Shown here one piece after another: positions 51,024-62,581 of a DNA stretch of 64,000 bases. The stretch's first letter is position 1, and each line of letters opens with the position of its first letter. The notes under the pieces are model-generated. The model did no database searches and was not told the origin of the DNA. It saw nothing but the letters and a program-made list of their open reading frames with translations. This DNA is from Capitulum mitella (Eukaryota; Arthropoda; Thecostraca; Pollicipedomorpha; Pollicipedidae), in NCBI GenBank assembly GCA_030062745.1, contig CP099846.1, forward strand, positions 30,771,350 through 30,835,349. Direction: 5' to 3'. The position numbers and the translations under genes were made by a program.

Positions 51024-54000
51024 CACTCTCTCTCTCCCCATTCACGAGCGAATGCATCTAAAACGACCACCCAACGACGCAAGTGTTTGGTGGAACTTGA
51101 ATCTTCTGGTGGAATGTGATCATTTCACCGTCATGCACCTGCAGAGATCATTCCGAAGATGGTCCATTATCTTGTAAGGTGCAACAATTGCGGCATCTGC
51201 ATGGGGCCTTGCCCGGTGCACTAACAACATCGAGAGATCAACAGTTTGTCAGATTTCGCAAGAAACGGCGAAGAGTCGTCAGCTTGATTCACACTGCATG
51301 GCCTGACCCCTCTTTAGTCTGCCACAGAACTATATGCATTTCTAGAACAAATAACATTTGTTCTGGGAGCTCGCTGTGCCTGGCAAACCACAGAATGTTC
51401 GCGTATTACGCACTTCACCGCTATCTGCCCTCTTCGCGGTCAGCTGTCACCCGAAAAGCTGACCGACATAAACCAGTTACAAGCCGCAACATTCCAGCAC
51501 CACGACGGCCCCAAACCCGCAATCGCGCCCGGGGTTTCAGGACATACAACCGTGCAAATCCGCGCAATGCTAAGTTCCACCCTTCCCTGGGAGTGCCCGA
51601 TGGGTGCGGGGAGGGGGGGGGGAGGGAGCGACTCCTGCTGCCGACAGCCGCCGGCAATCGCACCTCGTGCTGACTGATGGCGTGCCGGTTGTAACGGCTC
51701 AGGTCGGCCATGCCGCCCACATGGAACGTGCGGTTGCCGGAGAACACCCAGAACAGGTCCATGTCCCAGTCCCAGGTGCCGGCGCACTGGAACGCCACGT
51801 CCGCGCCCGGCAGCGCCGTCACGTTACGCGGCCCCGCCGACTCGAGCTCGGGCTTCGTCAGCAGACTGTCAACTGAAACGGTCCGGCTGGTCAGCGACCC
51901 GCGCCCGGCACCACCGCCTGCTGACCGGCTCTTACGGGCCGGAATATTTTCCGTCGGTGTCGACTGCGGTCAGCTCGCATCGCACGGCGACAAGCCTCCT
52001 CTGGACAGAACTGGCAGACGAAGGTCGCAGCGAAGGCATCATAACGGGCCAACGCTGATCGAGCATATTCTGCATACGGGCAAGGAAATGCAAGGCAAGC
52101 AAACAACCGAACCCGAGGCCTGGCCACGGAAGACAGCACACCTGAGCGGGATTTGAAGAATCGCACAGGATCCACTGCGCAAACACTTTCACAGGCCAGA
52201 TTTCATGCAACCAGAGCTTTAAAATCGACAAGTAGTTACAACACCGTGTTCACCCTTGACCACACCGGTGGCGAGACTGTTGGCCAGGGAGCCGGCTGGC
52301 GTGGCAGGGGCCGCGCGGCCACTCACAGGTCGTCTCCAGGGCGACGCTGTGCTGCACGCTACCCAGCCCGTTCTCGGCCACGCAGGTGAAGTTGCCCTCG
52401 TCGAAGCGGGAGGCCCGCCTGAGGCGCAGCCAGCCGTGGCCGACGGTCACCCTGTCGGCCAGGTGCAGCACCGCCTTCACCGGCCGGCCCTCGTACAGCC
52501 AGCGGACCACCGGAGGCGGGTGGCCTGCGGGTAAGCCGGGCCGCGGACAGTTATCGGTGTCGCCAACCTCATCGCAGGCCAGGCGGCTACCGAGAGACAG
52601 CCGACCGGAACCTGGATCGGCCGAGGTTGATTACTGGACAGGGGACGTTCTGTCGCCAGCGTTGACAAAGGTGGCTCACAAGTTTTCTGGTACCCCTTTG
52701 CGGCCGCCGTGTCCTCTGCCGTTTCACGACAAACCACTGCTGAATCATTACACAGGGAGCGTGGCTATAAATTTCATACAGAATAATTCCTCGTAACGAA
52801 CCACAAACAAGCACCGATTCACGTGACAACGTCAGGGGGTTGCAGACACACGGGCTACCCACTCATCCAATATTCTAATGGCCACCGCACGGGCCAGTTG
52901 CCATCACCAAGCCAGTCGCCGTCACGGACATCATCGCCGGCACCAGCCTCTGACGTCCCCGCCCGCGCCAATCCTACTATCGTCACCAACTCGTGCCCAT
53001 TACCTAACCGGCCTCAGCCCGGCCACTGACCTCTCGCCGGACAGCGCATCGTGACCTGCCCGCCGGCGGCCACCAGCTCCAGGGTACGCAGCCGCGTCGC
53101 GTCGCAGAAGAACGGGGCACGAAGCACGACCGTGGCGTTCGCCCCGGCCGCCCCCTCGGCTCCCGCCGCGGCGTCCACCTCGTCGCACTCCGCATCGTCG
53201 TACTTCGCGCTGCTGTGGTCCGGCGCCGGCACGGGGTCGCCGTAGAAGTTGTCGGCGTAGTAGTCGTCGGCGTAGTAGTCGTCGGGGTGGTAGTTGTCGG
53301 GGTAGTATACGTCCGCGTGGTCGTGAAACGGGCGGTGACCGCTGGTCACCAGCACGGTGTAGTTGTGCCAGCGCTCGCGGCCCGGCCGCAGCACGTGACA
53401 GCTATAGCGACCTGCGTCCAAGTGCCGCAGGTCGCGCAGGATCAGCCTGCGGTCACGGCCATCCAGGTCGCGTCCATCCTTCCGGTAAAATTGAGTGCAC
53501 GAGCCATACGTATTACAGAAAATTCTTTTGTGCGGATCCGTGCCAATATCCAGGATTTAACAAATTACCATTGCATGTTGAAGACATTTCGTTTCGCGAT
53601 GTCGAAAAACTACGTTTCAAACCCACGACGCTGAATATACTGAATCGTTCACTACATGACAAGCTAAATACAAAAACAGGCAAAGTCCGCAAACACGAAA
53701 CAGGAACTCGCAGCCAAAACGCCTACAACCGAAAACGACTATAACGGTCGAAGAAATGGCAGTTATGGGCAGGATGATGGGAAAAGTAGACCACGACATC
53801 TTTTGTTTTAGAACGTTGATACGTTACCTGTTGCCGCTGAGGATGATGTCCTTGTCGTTCCCCATAAAGTCGGCCTGGTCACTAAAAATCGGTTTGATCA
53901 GCAGCAGCTTGTCATTGTAGTACCAGCGGAAGTCCGCTTGTGTAAGGTTACGCGTCGCTGTCTTACCAAAGGGACAAGGCAGCTTTACCTTCCCGAATTT

Positions 54001-55023
54001 CTTCGCTATCCTCACCTCCATCGGGACTGAAAAACGTCCTCGCACCGGTAAAATAAAAAAAAAACGATCAGCACTACGCAGCCCCTGCCGATTGGTGCAG
54101 AGTCCTCAGGTAGAAAAAAGATACAAATACGGAATGCACCCTTCCGCAGGCGTGTGATGATCAGCAGGACAACAAACGTCCCATATCCTCCCAAGCAGCG
54201 GAATGATGCGAGGAAGCTTCGTAGCTCTTTAGCAACAATGTCCATGGTTTCCGCATACCTACGAAGACAACTTGAACACTGCTCAGCGCGGTAATAACAC
54301 TGGAAATAAATTACGGGTGCGTAAAGAAATCGAACAATATGCATGTCATTAACAGCCTTGACTACAGAACATGCGTGGTTTAACGATTTAAGTCGCTTCA
54401 AGTCAAGTACAGGAGGGCCTCGATGCCTTGGGAAGGCGGAGGGTCTGTCTCCAGTGATTCCAAGTCCTTACTTCGAAATAACCTACGTCAGTGTGGTCAA
54501 TGTGCGCAAACGATCAGTCAACACGTACAAAGACTTCCGAAAGCACTTAGTGAATTGAATAAGCCGCCCCAAATGCTCTACATACTGATGCAAACGAACG
54601 CCGGTACTTGATATACGAAATGAGAAGGAAGCGCGGATCATCGTGAATTTTTTTGGGGGGTATCGCTTATTGGATTTCTGATGGACGCAAGACGCGTACC
54701 CAGGGGCGAATGCAGGATTTCGAGTCGAGGGAGGGGCACAACTCAAAATTTTTCACGGAAAAAATAGCTGAGCGCGCCGCAGGCGCGCTTAATTCCTTGT
54801 CTGACGTACAACGTCGTATGTTCTCGATCTATGTAGTTGTAACAGCCTGTCTCGAATTCTGGATCGTCGGTTTTTATTCACATGAATATAAATGCGTATA
54901 AAAAAAATGATCAGGGTGAAGTGTGCTTCTGGCAGTCCCCTCCCCCAACTTCAATATGCCACCGCACTTACCTGACCAAGTGAATACAACATTCACCAGC
55001 AGGATAGTGAAGGCCAACATCAT
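41061..55023 (-). CDS. FGFR: Fibroblast growth factor receptor, four Ig domains
   Basis: A cell-surface receptor tyrosine kinase. Sixteen coding exons in transcript order: 54972-55023, 53828-54026, 53031-53446, 52327-52524, 51664-51872, 50739-50877, 50047-50240, 49335-49497, 48910-49114, 48066-48250, 47379-47525, 45235-45377, 44542-44735, 42345-42485, 41799-41904, 41061-41147; about 925 residues with every junction in phase. Parts: signal peptide (1-17); Ig1; D/Y-rich acid box (126-176); Ig2 ([15 protein letters not shown] to GNFTC); Ig3 (VAFQCAG to YTC); an extra Ig4 (ALRCPAG to YVC); TM about 536-555; juxtamembrane RRQ and VPVVRIEP; kinase. The kinase looks active: GEGCFGRV at 625, VAVK (K650), HRDLAARN (D755), DFG (D773), activation-loop DYYRK (Y785, Y786), [14 protein letters not shown] identity rests on the [13 protein letters not shown]-, [16 protein letters not shown]- and [10 protein letters not shown]-like stretches. 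The short tail begins EYVAM, at the position of vertebrate EYLDL. About ten N-glycosylation sites are visible. Canonical vertebrate FGFRs have three Ig domains. Confidence 0.96.
41417..41458 (+). other. Possible tRNA-derived SINE remnant
   Basis: TGGTTGGTTAACA resembles a tRNA A box, and GAGTTCGAATCTC about 20 bases later resembles a B box. The spacing is too short and the stems do not pair well, so this is at most a decayed SINE head, not a tRNA gene. It lies in the last FGFR intron. Confidence 0.25.
41633..41638 (-). terminator. Possible intronic poly(A) signal in FGFR
   Basis: AATAAA on the minus strand lies about 160 bases after the kinase-ending exon (41799-41904) and before the final tail exon. 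Use of it would give an FGFR lacking the EYVAM tail. It is only a hexamer match. Confidence 0.25.
42730..43935. mobile_element. Non-autonomous element with 12-base terminal inverted repeats
   Basis: CCCTATTCCCGG at 42730-42741 and its exact complement CCGGGAATAGGG at 43924-43935 bound about 1.2 kb of AT-rich DNA in an FGFR intron. The word GAATCCGCCCCCC lies close inside both ends. No transposase frame is present. Clusters of AGGTCA occur inside (about 43065-43090 and 43350-43390). A clear target-site duplication was not found. Confidence 0.55.
44058..44090. repeat. (ATATCC)n short tandem repeat
   Basis: Several copies of ATATCC in an FGFR intron, with degenerate copies continuing to about 44105. 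Confidence 0.75.
45990..46700. mobile_element. Decayed non-coding repeat with TGACCT/AGGTCA palindromes
   Basis: Intron DNA of a different texture from its surroundings, with no coding frame. It holds two 13-base palindromes, TGACCTCAGGTCA (46127-46139) and TGACCTGAGGTCA (46449-46461), plus further AGGTCA half sites. Its style resembles the 42730-43935 element, but ends could not be defined. Confidence 0.35.
50990..51036. repeat. (AC)n(TC)n microsatellite
   Basis: A run of AC dinucleotides followed by TC dinucleotides in an FGFR intron. Confidence 0.95.
54708..54790 (+). mobile_element. Dispersed repeat, copy 2 (GCGCGCC-GCA-GGCGCGC end)
   Basis: It matches the 19586-19665 copy block by block and in the same order, ending with the identical 17-base palindrome at 54772-54788. 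It lies in the first FGFR intron. The preceding CCAGGGGCGAATGCAGGAT resembles common non-autonomous element ends. Confidence 0.7.
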
Positions 55024-55040
55024 GTTAAACTGTAAGCAAT

Positions 55041-58000
55041 CTGGAAGAAAAACATCGTCACAACGCAAATGTCTGGCTCACTAGTATTCTGGCTCTGGGA
55101 TGGAGGCGCTGGTTCTTTTGATGTTGCCGCAACAAGTCAAGCAAATTAACGTCAAGCCTCATGGTAAAGTACGGGAAGAGTGGACCTACTACCGAACAGG
55201 TGCCTGGATCCTACTGCAATGACCACTATCCCCGTTTTGCGTTCAATTCTAAGTTGACCAGAGTAAATGTTTCGTCACCTGGGCACCGCTCTGCTCTGGT
55301 GGGACACCATGTTTCCGAGATGACGCAATGACACGCTCCGGTGCGCGAAGGATTCACTACAAAAAAGGGGATAACCTGCATTCCAACGGGCCCACGTATA
55401 TGCCTCCTTGGAACTGTTTCTGGCAACACCAATGTCCTATTTCTCCCCATTGCACTGACTACAAAATGTTCCCAGCATCGAAGACTGGTAATGAACTGGC
55501 CTTAAAATTCATATAACCAGCCGCAACGTCGCCACTAAAGAGCACCCGGGCGTCGCGCGCCCCTTGCTTTTAAGTAACAATAAGCTCGTTATCAGCGGTG
55601 CATTTCCTGGAAAAAACCTGAAACCCTAAACCAATGAAATGCAGTCATTCCAAAACTATATTCTGAGACTCCTCGTTGAAGATCACGCAATACTACAACC
55701 ATGCTACAGCTCTTGCTAATTTAGCCCGTGCCTGCACCGCTCGTGCCATCACCCAACAGCTGACAGCTGGTTGCGTATAAGTGGAACATGGGGAAATTTT
55801 GAAATCTGAGGGAAGTCTCTTTAAAACCTAACAGATATTCAGCTCTGTCACGATGGAGGTATATCAGAAACTGACGTCTAAAATGCAAGCGAAAATTTGA
55901 CATGTCGATACAGAACACGCGTCAAAGTTGGAGCATGTGGAACATTCTATTTAAATCCGACGCACATGATGTATGACATTCTAGGGAAGTAAAGATACGC
56001 TTACCTCCACCAGTCTCCTCAAGACGAAGAAGAGCTCGTCGCAGCCCTCAAGTTGTAGGTTTTTGAGCTCTTTTTGTGAAAAGAGCGCAGCGAAGTTATG
56101 GCCCTTCAGAGCTTGGGATTTTGTTGATATCTATCGGATTTTATGGTATTCATAAATGGCGCGATGCAGACAATGGAAGCACAGGCAGACTGACGAAACC
56201 GACGACAGGGAAGGCCTTGAGCAGACGCAAGGCGGCAAACGGCTGACTAACCACCCATTTCAAACCATTTGGCACCAGCGAACCCATTTCACACCATCTG
56301 AAACCATTAGATTCATTAGGATATATCTGGGACCATGCTGAAGTCTCTAATCGTTTTTTTTTTTGTGGGGCGGCATGCCCCAGTGCCTTGATTGTGCTGG
56401 ATGTCCTGTCCATGAACCCATATAATAAGGAATGACCTCAAGACGGTCACAGAACTCTAGTAAAGTGTTTCACATGGGTGGATTAGCATATCATATAGAT
56501 TTTTGGATCTCAAATAAAAAATACGCAAAACATAAATGGAAAAATAATTAAAGGTAACATAAATGAACTCATTCGAAATAGCGTCAGGGTTTATCAAAGT
56601 AGAAGGTACTAGGAGCATGGCTTGAGATTTCTGAAAATTATTGGGGAAGTGGGGTTGGGGTTGGACGGATTTCAGACAGTTTCTTTGCAGTCATCGCCAT
56701 AAGCATAATATCTGGAAATTGGGGGGGGGGTAGGCCCCCTAAACCCCCAGGATCTCCAGCCGCGACTAGAAGTGTAGGCTTTAAAAGAAAGCCGACACGT
56801 GATAGCAGTTAGTGGAAGCATGCCTGCTTTTACGGTAACCTAATTATTAAAACTGCACCGTTTGATACAGCAAGTCATATAATTTTTGCGGCACCTGCGC
56901 CCAATATGCGCCAAATGCGCTACTTTAGTTTGACAATGAGGCTTAACCCTGTGTCAGAAGCTCATCACGTTCTGAATTTTAGCAATTTTCAAATAGCCGT
57001 GGGCTTGCCACAGAGGGAGGAGACGGGGGGATGCGTCCCTTCTAGCCATCTGTTTGGGAGGGATTGTACCCCCTAATAATTGCCGAATGTAGGCTCCAGT
57101 ATTTATACCCGAAAAGCCTATCCTGCAGTTGTCGGATATTGCAAAAATATATATGTTTTGGGTTTTTCCTTCTTGCTTTTGAATCTGGCAGTAAATGGTA
57201 ACTATACTGATATTTAAAAATGATGCAATTTGAGGCAGGACTACGCATGGGCACCTGTATATTAGCGTTTGTGTCGCGGCTTGAAAATCAGGATGAGTTT
57301 AAGAGATGTGTTCAGTAAGAACGTATTCGTATTCTGTAGGCGCTCGATACTAGCAAATTAAAATTCGGGACAATACGGAAACTTGTGTTCCTATTTTTAT
57401 ATCGTTTGTTTAAGATCGGTCGGGAACGCACTGACGGAACCAAGGGGGCAGGTAATCTGCGAATTGGCATCACCGTGAGTGTGGTTTTTGGGAAATCGTT
57501 GGTGCCGAAAAAGCATATGGGGACATCCATACCTTGCGTAGCGGGGAGGGGGAGGAGATCCTGGCAGGCGTTTATGCGTAAGGTTCAGAGAAGTGCATTT
57601 AAAAACAGGGACGTCGATTTCTGTAAATGACTGGGAGGGCAGGGGGCCGAGCCGAGGGCCCGACAACCTAACCTCCTCCCAAACGTGTTTCTGAACGGAT
57701 TTGGGTCACTGTTTTTTGACGAACGGAAATCTATAAATTTCTTGTTCCTATTTATCGAATAAAAAGTTGCATTTCTCCCCATGTTTATAGGCATATCTGC
57801 AAATGGAAAATAGTTAAATGCATCGCTTTAGACTGTATTCTATACTTTCTGTCTATGTGTGATCGATTGTGGCCGTTCTTTTCGTTATCATTGCTCATTC
57901 CCCTTTAAAACCGACGGAAAATATGGGGGAGGGGACAAACCAACATTGGAGGGGCCCAAGTCAACATTGGATGGGCCGGGTCCTTTCAAAAGAATACAGT

Positions 58001-58129
58001 AAAGGGAATATATCCGTTTTTTCCGTTACCCCAGAGCAGACTCCAGTAATACTTGAGACTGGTTATAAATTATGTGAACGAAAAGTGCATTTTGACCATC
58101 TTAGACCAATATTTCACGTATTTTAGTTG
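55041..58129. other. FGFR 5' flank, repeat-rich, no gene seen
   Basis: A minus-strand acceptor (TTTTTCTTCCAG) ends at 55041, so the ATG exon (54972-55040) probably has an upstream noncoding exon that I could not place. Beyond it are several G-rich or C-rich repeat ends (about 56640-56760, 57010-57080, 57640-57680, 57920-57980) and no coding gene. Confidence 0.4.
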
Positions 58130-58640
58130 GTGTTTTATCGTCACCAAGGAGATGAACAAAGTCGAGGAGAGTTACGACACAAGACCTAGGCAGCTCCGGC
58201 CAACCTTACCTTCGGACGAGGAAAACCAGCAAAGACAGAAAGTTATGGTTCTACCTTATACTAAAGGCATGACCTTCAGTATAAAGAGATGAAGCGAATC
58301 AATAGCAAATTCAACATCAAGACCTGCTTCGTACCACAACATACTATCAGACAAATGATTGGCCACGCCGAGGACACCATACAAGAAGAGACGACAAACC
58401 TGGCGTTGTTTATCGGATGACGTGCAAGGATTGCTTGAAGGTCTACATCGGAGAACGTAGTTGAATTGAAAAACATGGAATCTGTTTGGAAGAAGAAAGA
58501 GGCACATGAAATATCTCACGCAGCATGACAAAGATGCACGGATAGAGGCCACTGCTGAACACTGCATGAACACTGGACATTTCATCGACTGGTACAACGT
58601 AGGACTATCATTTGACACCTGTATTAAGCAAATATAAATC
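58130..58640 (+). mobile_element. Penelope-like retroelement fragment (GIY-YIG part), broken
   Basis: Plus-strand fragments resemble the C-terminal part of Penelope-like elements: a VMVLPYTKGM-type segment, a cysteine-bearing YRMTCKDCLKVYIGE motif of the GIY-YIG nuclease, and an AEHCMNTGHFIDW motif. The copy is truncated and has several breaks, so it is an old, inactive fossil. The reverse transcriptase part is not visible. Confidence 0.75.
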
Positions 58641-60779
58641 AAGGAATTAGATCTGTGGCGTTCCGATAATACAGCGCTCTCTGGGCAATGCGTGATAATC
58701 CCATATGTCCAGTATTTGCTTGAGCACTTGCTGCTTTCTAGCCACTGATTCAAAATGTCAAACGCCAAAACCTGGTCTCTTGTTTCAAGTGGGACGCTTA
58801 GAAAACAGGTCCTTTTTCCTCTGCTACATGCTTGGAAGTGTCTGGTTGACGTACATCGAGGTGTAGATGTTTCATCCGAGAAACATGAGTTCGCCAATGA
58901 ACAAAAACCAGGCGGGCATCTCTTTTACGATACCTCAGCCATGACCATAACTGTGAGCGTCCCAAGCACAGACCTCTTTCCACGCAAAATCTGAAAGAAA
59001 ATAGTGGCGGCCACATGACGGCTTTGAGACATCACGCTTGGGTTATCCGACAGACGACGCACAAAATGATCTGACACAAAACTACGAGTGACCACCGGAC
59101 GGACGCATCCAAAAGCCAAAGGTAGTATGCTATAGTGAAAAACGCACTTCTGAGCTTTATGTTTTTCTAGGAAAGCATTGGATAAACGTTGCATTTAACT
59201 AACCTCCCGCCTGTACGCTGTCACCTGCAATAAATAGGCATGCACCATCTAACTACAGGCCCACCAGCACTGGTCGGGCAGGCGTCAACTCACCCTATTC
59301 AGCCATCACCCGCGACAGTGGCGCCTTGGACGGCGACTGGGGGAAACACTGAGCGATCTGTTCGCTAATGCGTTGTAGTTCGTCACATAGGCTCTACCAC
59401 GTCCGTGCATTCACCAACTTTGGCGATGTCACTATTGCAACCCTATTCCTGAAATTCTTGTTTGCAAAACCATGAACTTTTACTGCCATCTTAAAGCTGT
59501 TAGCATTTTTCTCGATCTTTGAACTCCGTGTACTCATTGAACACTGTAATGACTATTTTTGAAGACGTCAATAATTTAGCCCTGTTATTTAGGTTTTCCG
59601 CTTGCCATTTCTGATCCATGTGAGGCGCAGCTAGGAAACTGGGATGCTTTTGCTGTCTTTCGGACTTGCTTGAACTGAAGTTACATTTAATTTTCATGAG
59701 AGCACAGTCCCAGAAGGACATCTTTTTTTCGTAACTGGGCAGCTATGGATAACCGCACTGAAACCCAAGTGCAGTGGCGGGAAATCGTATTTTCGGATAT
59801 GGAGGAAAGCAGCTTTCCAGGGCCCCTCAGACGGCGGGGCCCCTCTGGCGGCAATGTCCCCCGTCACCAGAAACCTAGCAACATGCAAGAAGGACTTACA
59901 ATGACAATATTCGGAATACTATATATATGTGGACGTGTATATGCACAAGCGCCTGAATGCCTGCACGTGTATCCGTATGAACCACGCAAGTGTGCGTATA
60001 GGCATGCGTATAGAATATAACAAGGTTATGCCCGTCTCCAGATCATGTCTGTCCCACAGTCCATGGATCCTAGCGTCATATCATTTGGAATACAACTTGG
60101 ATGTAACGAAAAATAATTTAGGCACTAACACAACGATTGTGGGACTTTCTATGATAACAAATTATATACATGTATCAAAATCTACGATAGCGAATGCTGG
60201 ACAGAATGAAAAATGAGAACTTCTCTTTGATATGTCTTGGCATTAATTGCATGACAGGCGTATTCTTACTGCGCTACTTCGGGACACTTGTGATAAAAAA
60301 GAAGTGGCTCTTCGGTCCCAGGATCAGTGTGGGCCAATAGCGTGACATCACTGACACGTAAAATGGTCTGAATGCCAGATGCCCAAGGGCCGGCGTATAT
60401 TGCGGTTTGTTTGTTTGTTTGTGAGTTAGGACACAGGGACACAGCCTCTTGGGCTCAGGTGTCCAAAGTCTTGGGTCAAATCTTGCGTCTCGTCGGGCGT
60501 CAGTCAGTCGTCTTTACATTGCGGCCTGCCCGCAGGGTTCCTCAGTTACGTCACGCCTTCACGGGCGCCGGGAAAGCCCTCCCCCCGCCCCCCCCCCCGT
60601 GTACGGCAATTTGCTCGTGTCGTCCCCTAGGTAGGCATCACTCTCGCTGTCAACCATTAGCGCTAAACCGGCTTACAACTAACAAAGGCTTCATGGGACG
60701 GATTGCCTATGGGCAAGGTCGCTCGTAGGCTGTCCTGGTCCGCGATACGTGACTATTAGAGCACGCGCCCCGAACCCGT
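58641..60779. other. Repeat-bearing intergenic DNA, no gene seen
   Basis: Short frames only, such as 58755-58994, without domains. A GTTT tetranucleotide run lies at about 60405-60420 and an AGTGGCG-type element end at about 59774. Nothing else is recognisable. Confidence 0.5.
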
Positions 60780-62330
60780 GGCTTTAAATGGGCTCTCAAA
60801 TACACCAACGGTCCCCGCCCCGGGCCTCCAGAGACCCTAGATATGTGCAGAAGTTTCTCAGGAATGCCATCGCAGGTCATGCTGCCTGACTTGCAGTCGG
60901 CTCCTCAATCCACCAATGGCTCCTGGCCCTTTAGAGGTCCACTTACTGGAGGGTCTCTGGATTTGAACAGGGGCCCAATGGCATACGCAAGGGGGATCAT
61001 GTCTCCTGGAAGAGGTAGTGGCTCCGCCTTTTGGCAATTTAAGACGTAAAAACGGGCCTCCGAAAAATCAGCTTAAGACGTAGATCCTAAAAAGGGCCCC
61101 CAAATCCAAAATAGCGCCCCCCAAAGCCACGACGAGTGGCCACCTTGGCTGAAAGGAATCCTCTCGACCTTATCTGATCTCTCCTGGACGGAATCCTAGG
61201 TACGCCACTACAGGGATCCCATTGTGTATGGGATTCCTTTGGAGACCAGGGGTTTGTCGATAATGTTAAAGGTCCATTAGATCTCCTGGCTTTCGAATGG
61301 CCCCTGGATACACAAGGGCCCCTGGCCCTCTCCCGAATACCCTATGCATGTCTGAAGGGCCTTTGGACTTGACGAGGAGCTCTGGGTGCGTTTGGGGCAT
61401 TTAAAGGTGGTCAGCGGCCCTGGCCAGGCCTAGGAACCCTACGTATTTAAGATATTACTGAAATTCACGAGCCCCTGAGGCTCCTGAACTTCAGAGCTCC
61501 ATATCAGAAGCCCATTGGGGCCACTGACTTTCAAATTACCTTGGTTACACCAAGGGCCCCCAGTTCTGATCAGGTCCGGAGAGTCTAGACATGAACAGGG
61601 TCGTGGGCGTAGGAAGACGGGGGGCATGGCTTCCCCTTTTTGAGAAATTAAACATTGGTCCCAGGGAAAAAAGTCTCTGTCCCCCCCCACATTTTTCGAT
61701 GTTCCTGCGTCTCTGAACAGGGTGTTCTGGAGAGGGGCAGGGGTCCTTGTGTTTTTGACTATCGATCGGAAGGACGAGGTCCCTGTGGCTGCTAGATGTC
61801 CATTGGGGCCCCTGACTTTCGAAGAGTCCGCAGGTACATCAAGGGCCCATGGCCATCTCTAGAACTCCCTGTACGTATTTGGAGGCGTTCAGACTTAACC
61901 AGAGGCCCTCTGTGTATTTTGGGGTCTTTTGGAAATCAGGTGATACTGTGGCTGTTAGGGGCCCATTGGGCCCTGAATTTCAAAGTGCCCCCAGATAAAC
62001 CTAGGGCCCCTGGCCCTCTTTGGAATGCCCCCTACATACCCGGGGATTTTTGGTCTTGACCAGGAGCTCTTGGTGTGTCAGGGGATCCTACGAAAGCCAG
62101 GACTTCCGACCAGGCCTGGGAGCGTGATGTATTTGGGAGTCGCTGGGAGTCAGGGGGCCCCGTGACTACTGTGAAGCTGCGTTGGGGTCCGTCAATTATA
62201 AAGGGGCTCAAATATATAGAAGGCCCCTGGTCTGGCGGTCAAGTCCAGAGATCCTTCAGGTATGTAAATGAGTTTCTGGAGAGGGGGGTTTGGTCATAAC
62301 TTTCTAGTCTGCATTGACGCTGTGTATAAG
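60780..62330. repeat. Decayed GGGCCC-rich tandem array
   Basis: Four segments beginning CCATTGGGG or similar (61271, 61510, 61798, 61961) share about 75 aligned bases: a CCTGACTTTC-type block, a TACACAAGGGCCC-type block, then CTGGCCCTCT. They are spaced 160-290 bases apart. Weaker relatives, with GGGCTCAAATA and CCAGAGA words, lie at 60790-60860 and 62200-62280. The array reads as an old satellite-like repeat with indels. Confidence 0.6.
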
Positions 62331-62581
62331 TCTACGTACGTACGCTAACGCGCCTATTTTGTTCCATTTTCAGGGCCTCTCCCAAACTCGGAGACCTGCG
62401 CGGACTCTGGTGGGGGGGGGGAATAATATTTTTGGCTCTCTTTAACTGTCTGGATGAGGAATGCTGTCCCTACCGTCCCTAGCCCCTGGTCAGTGGTCAG
62501 GCCCAGAGAAATAAGTATTTGAGTTTTGGACTGGCCAGGAACATTTTGGTAGCAATTTTTAAGTCTACATTTTTGTGAGGG

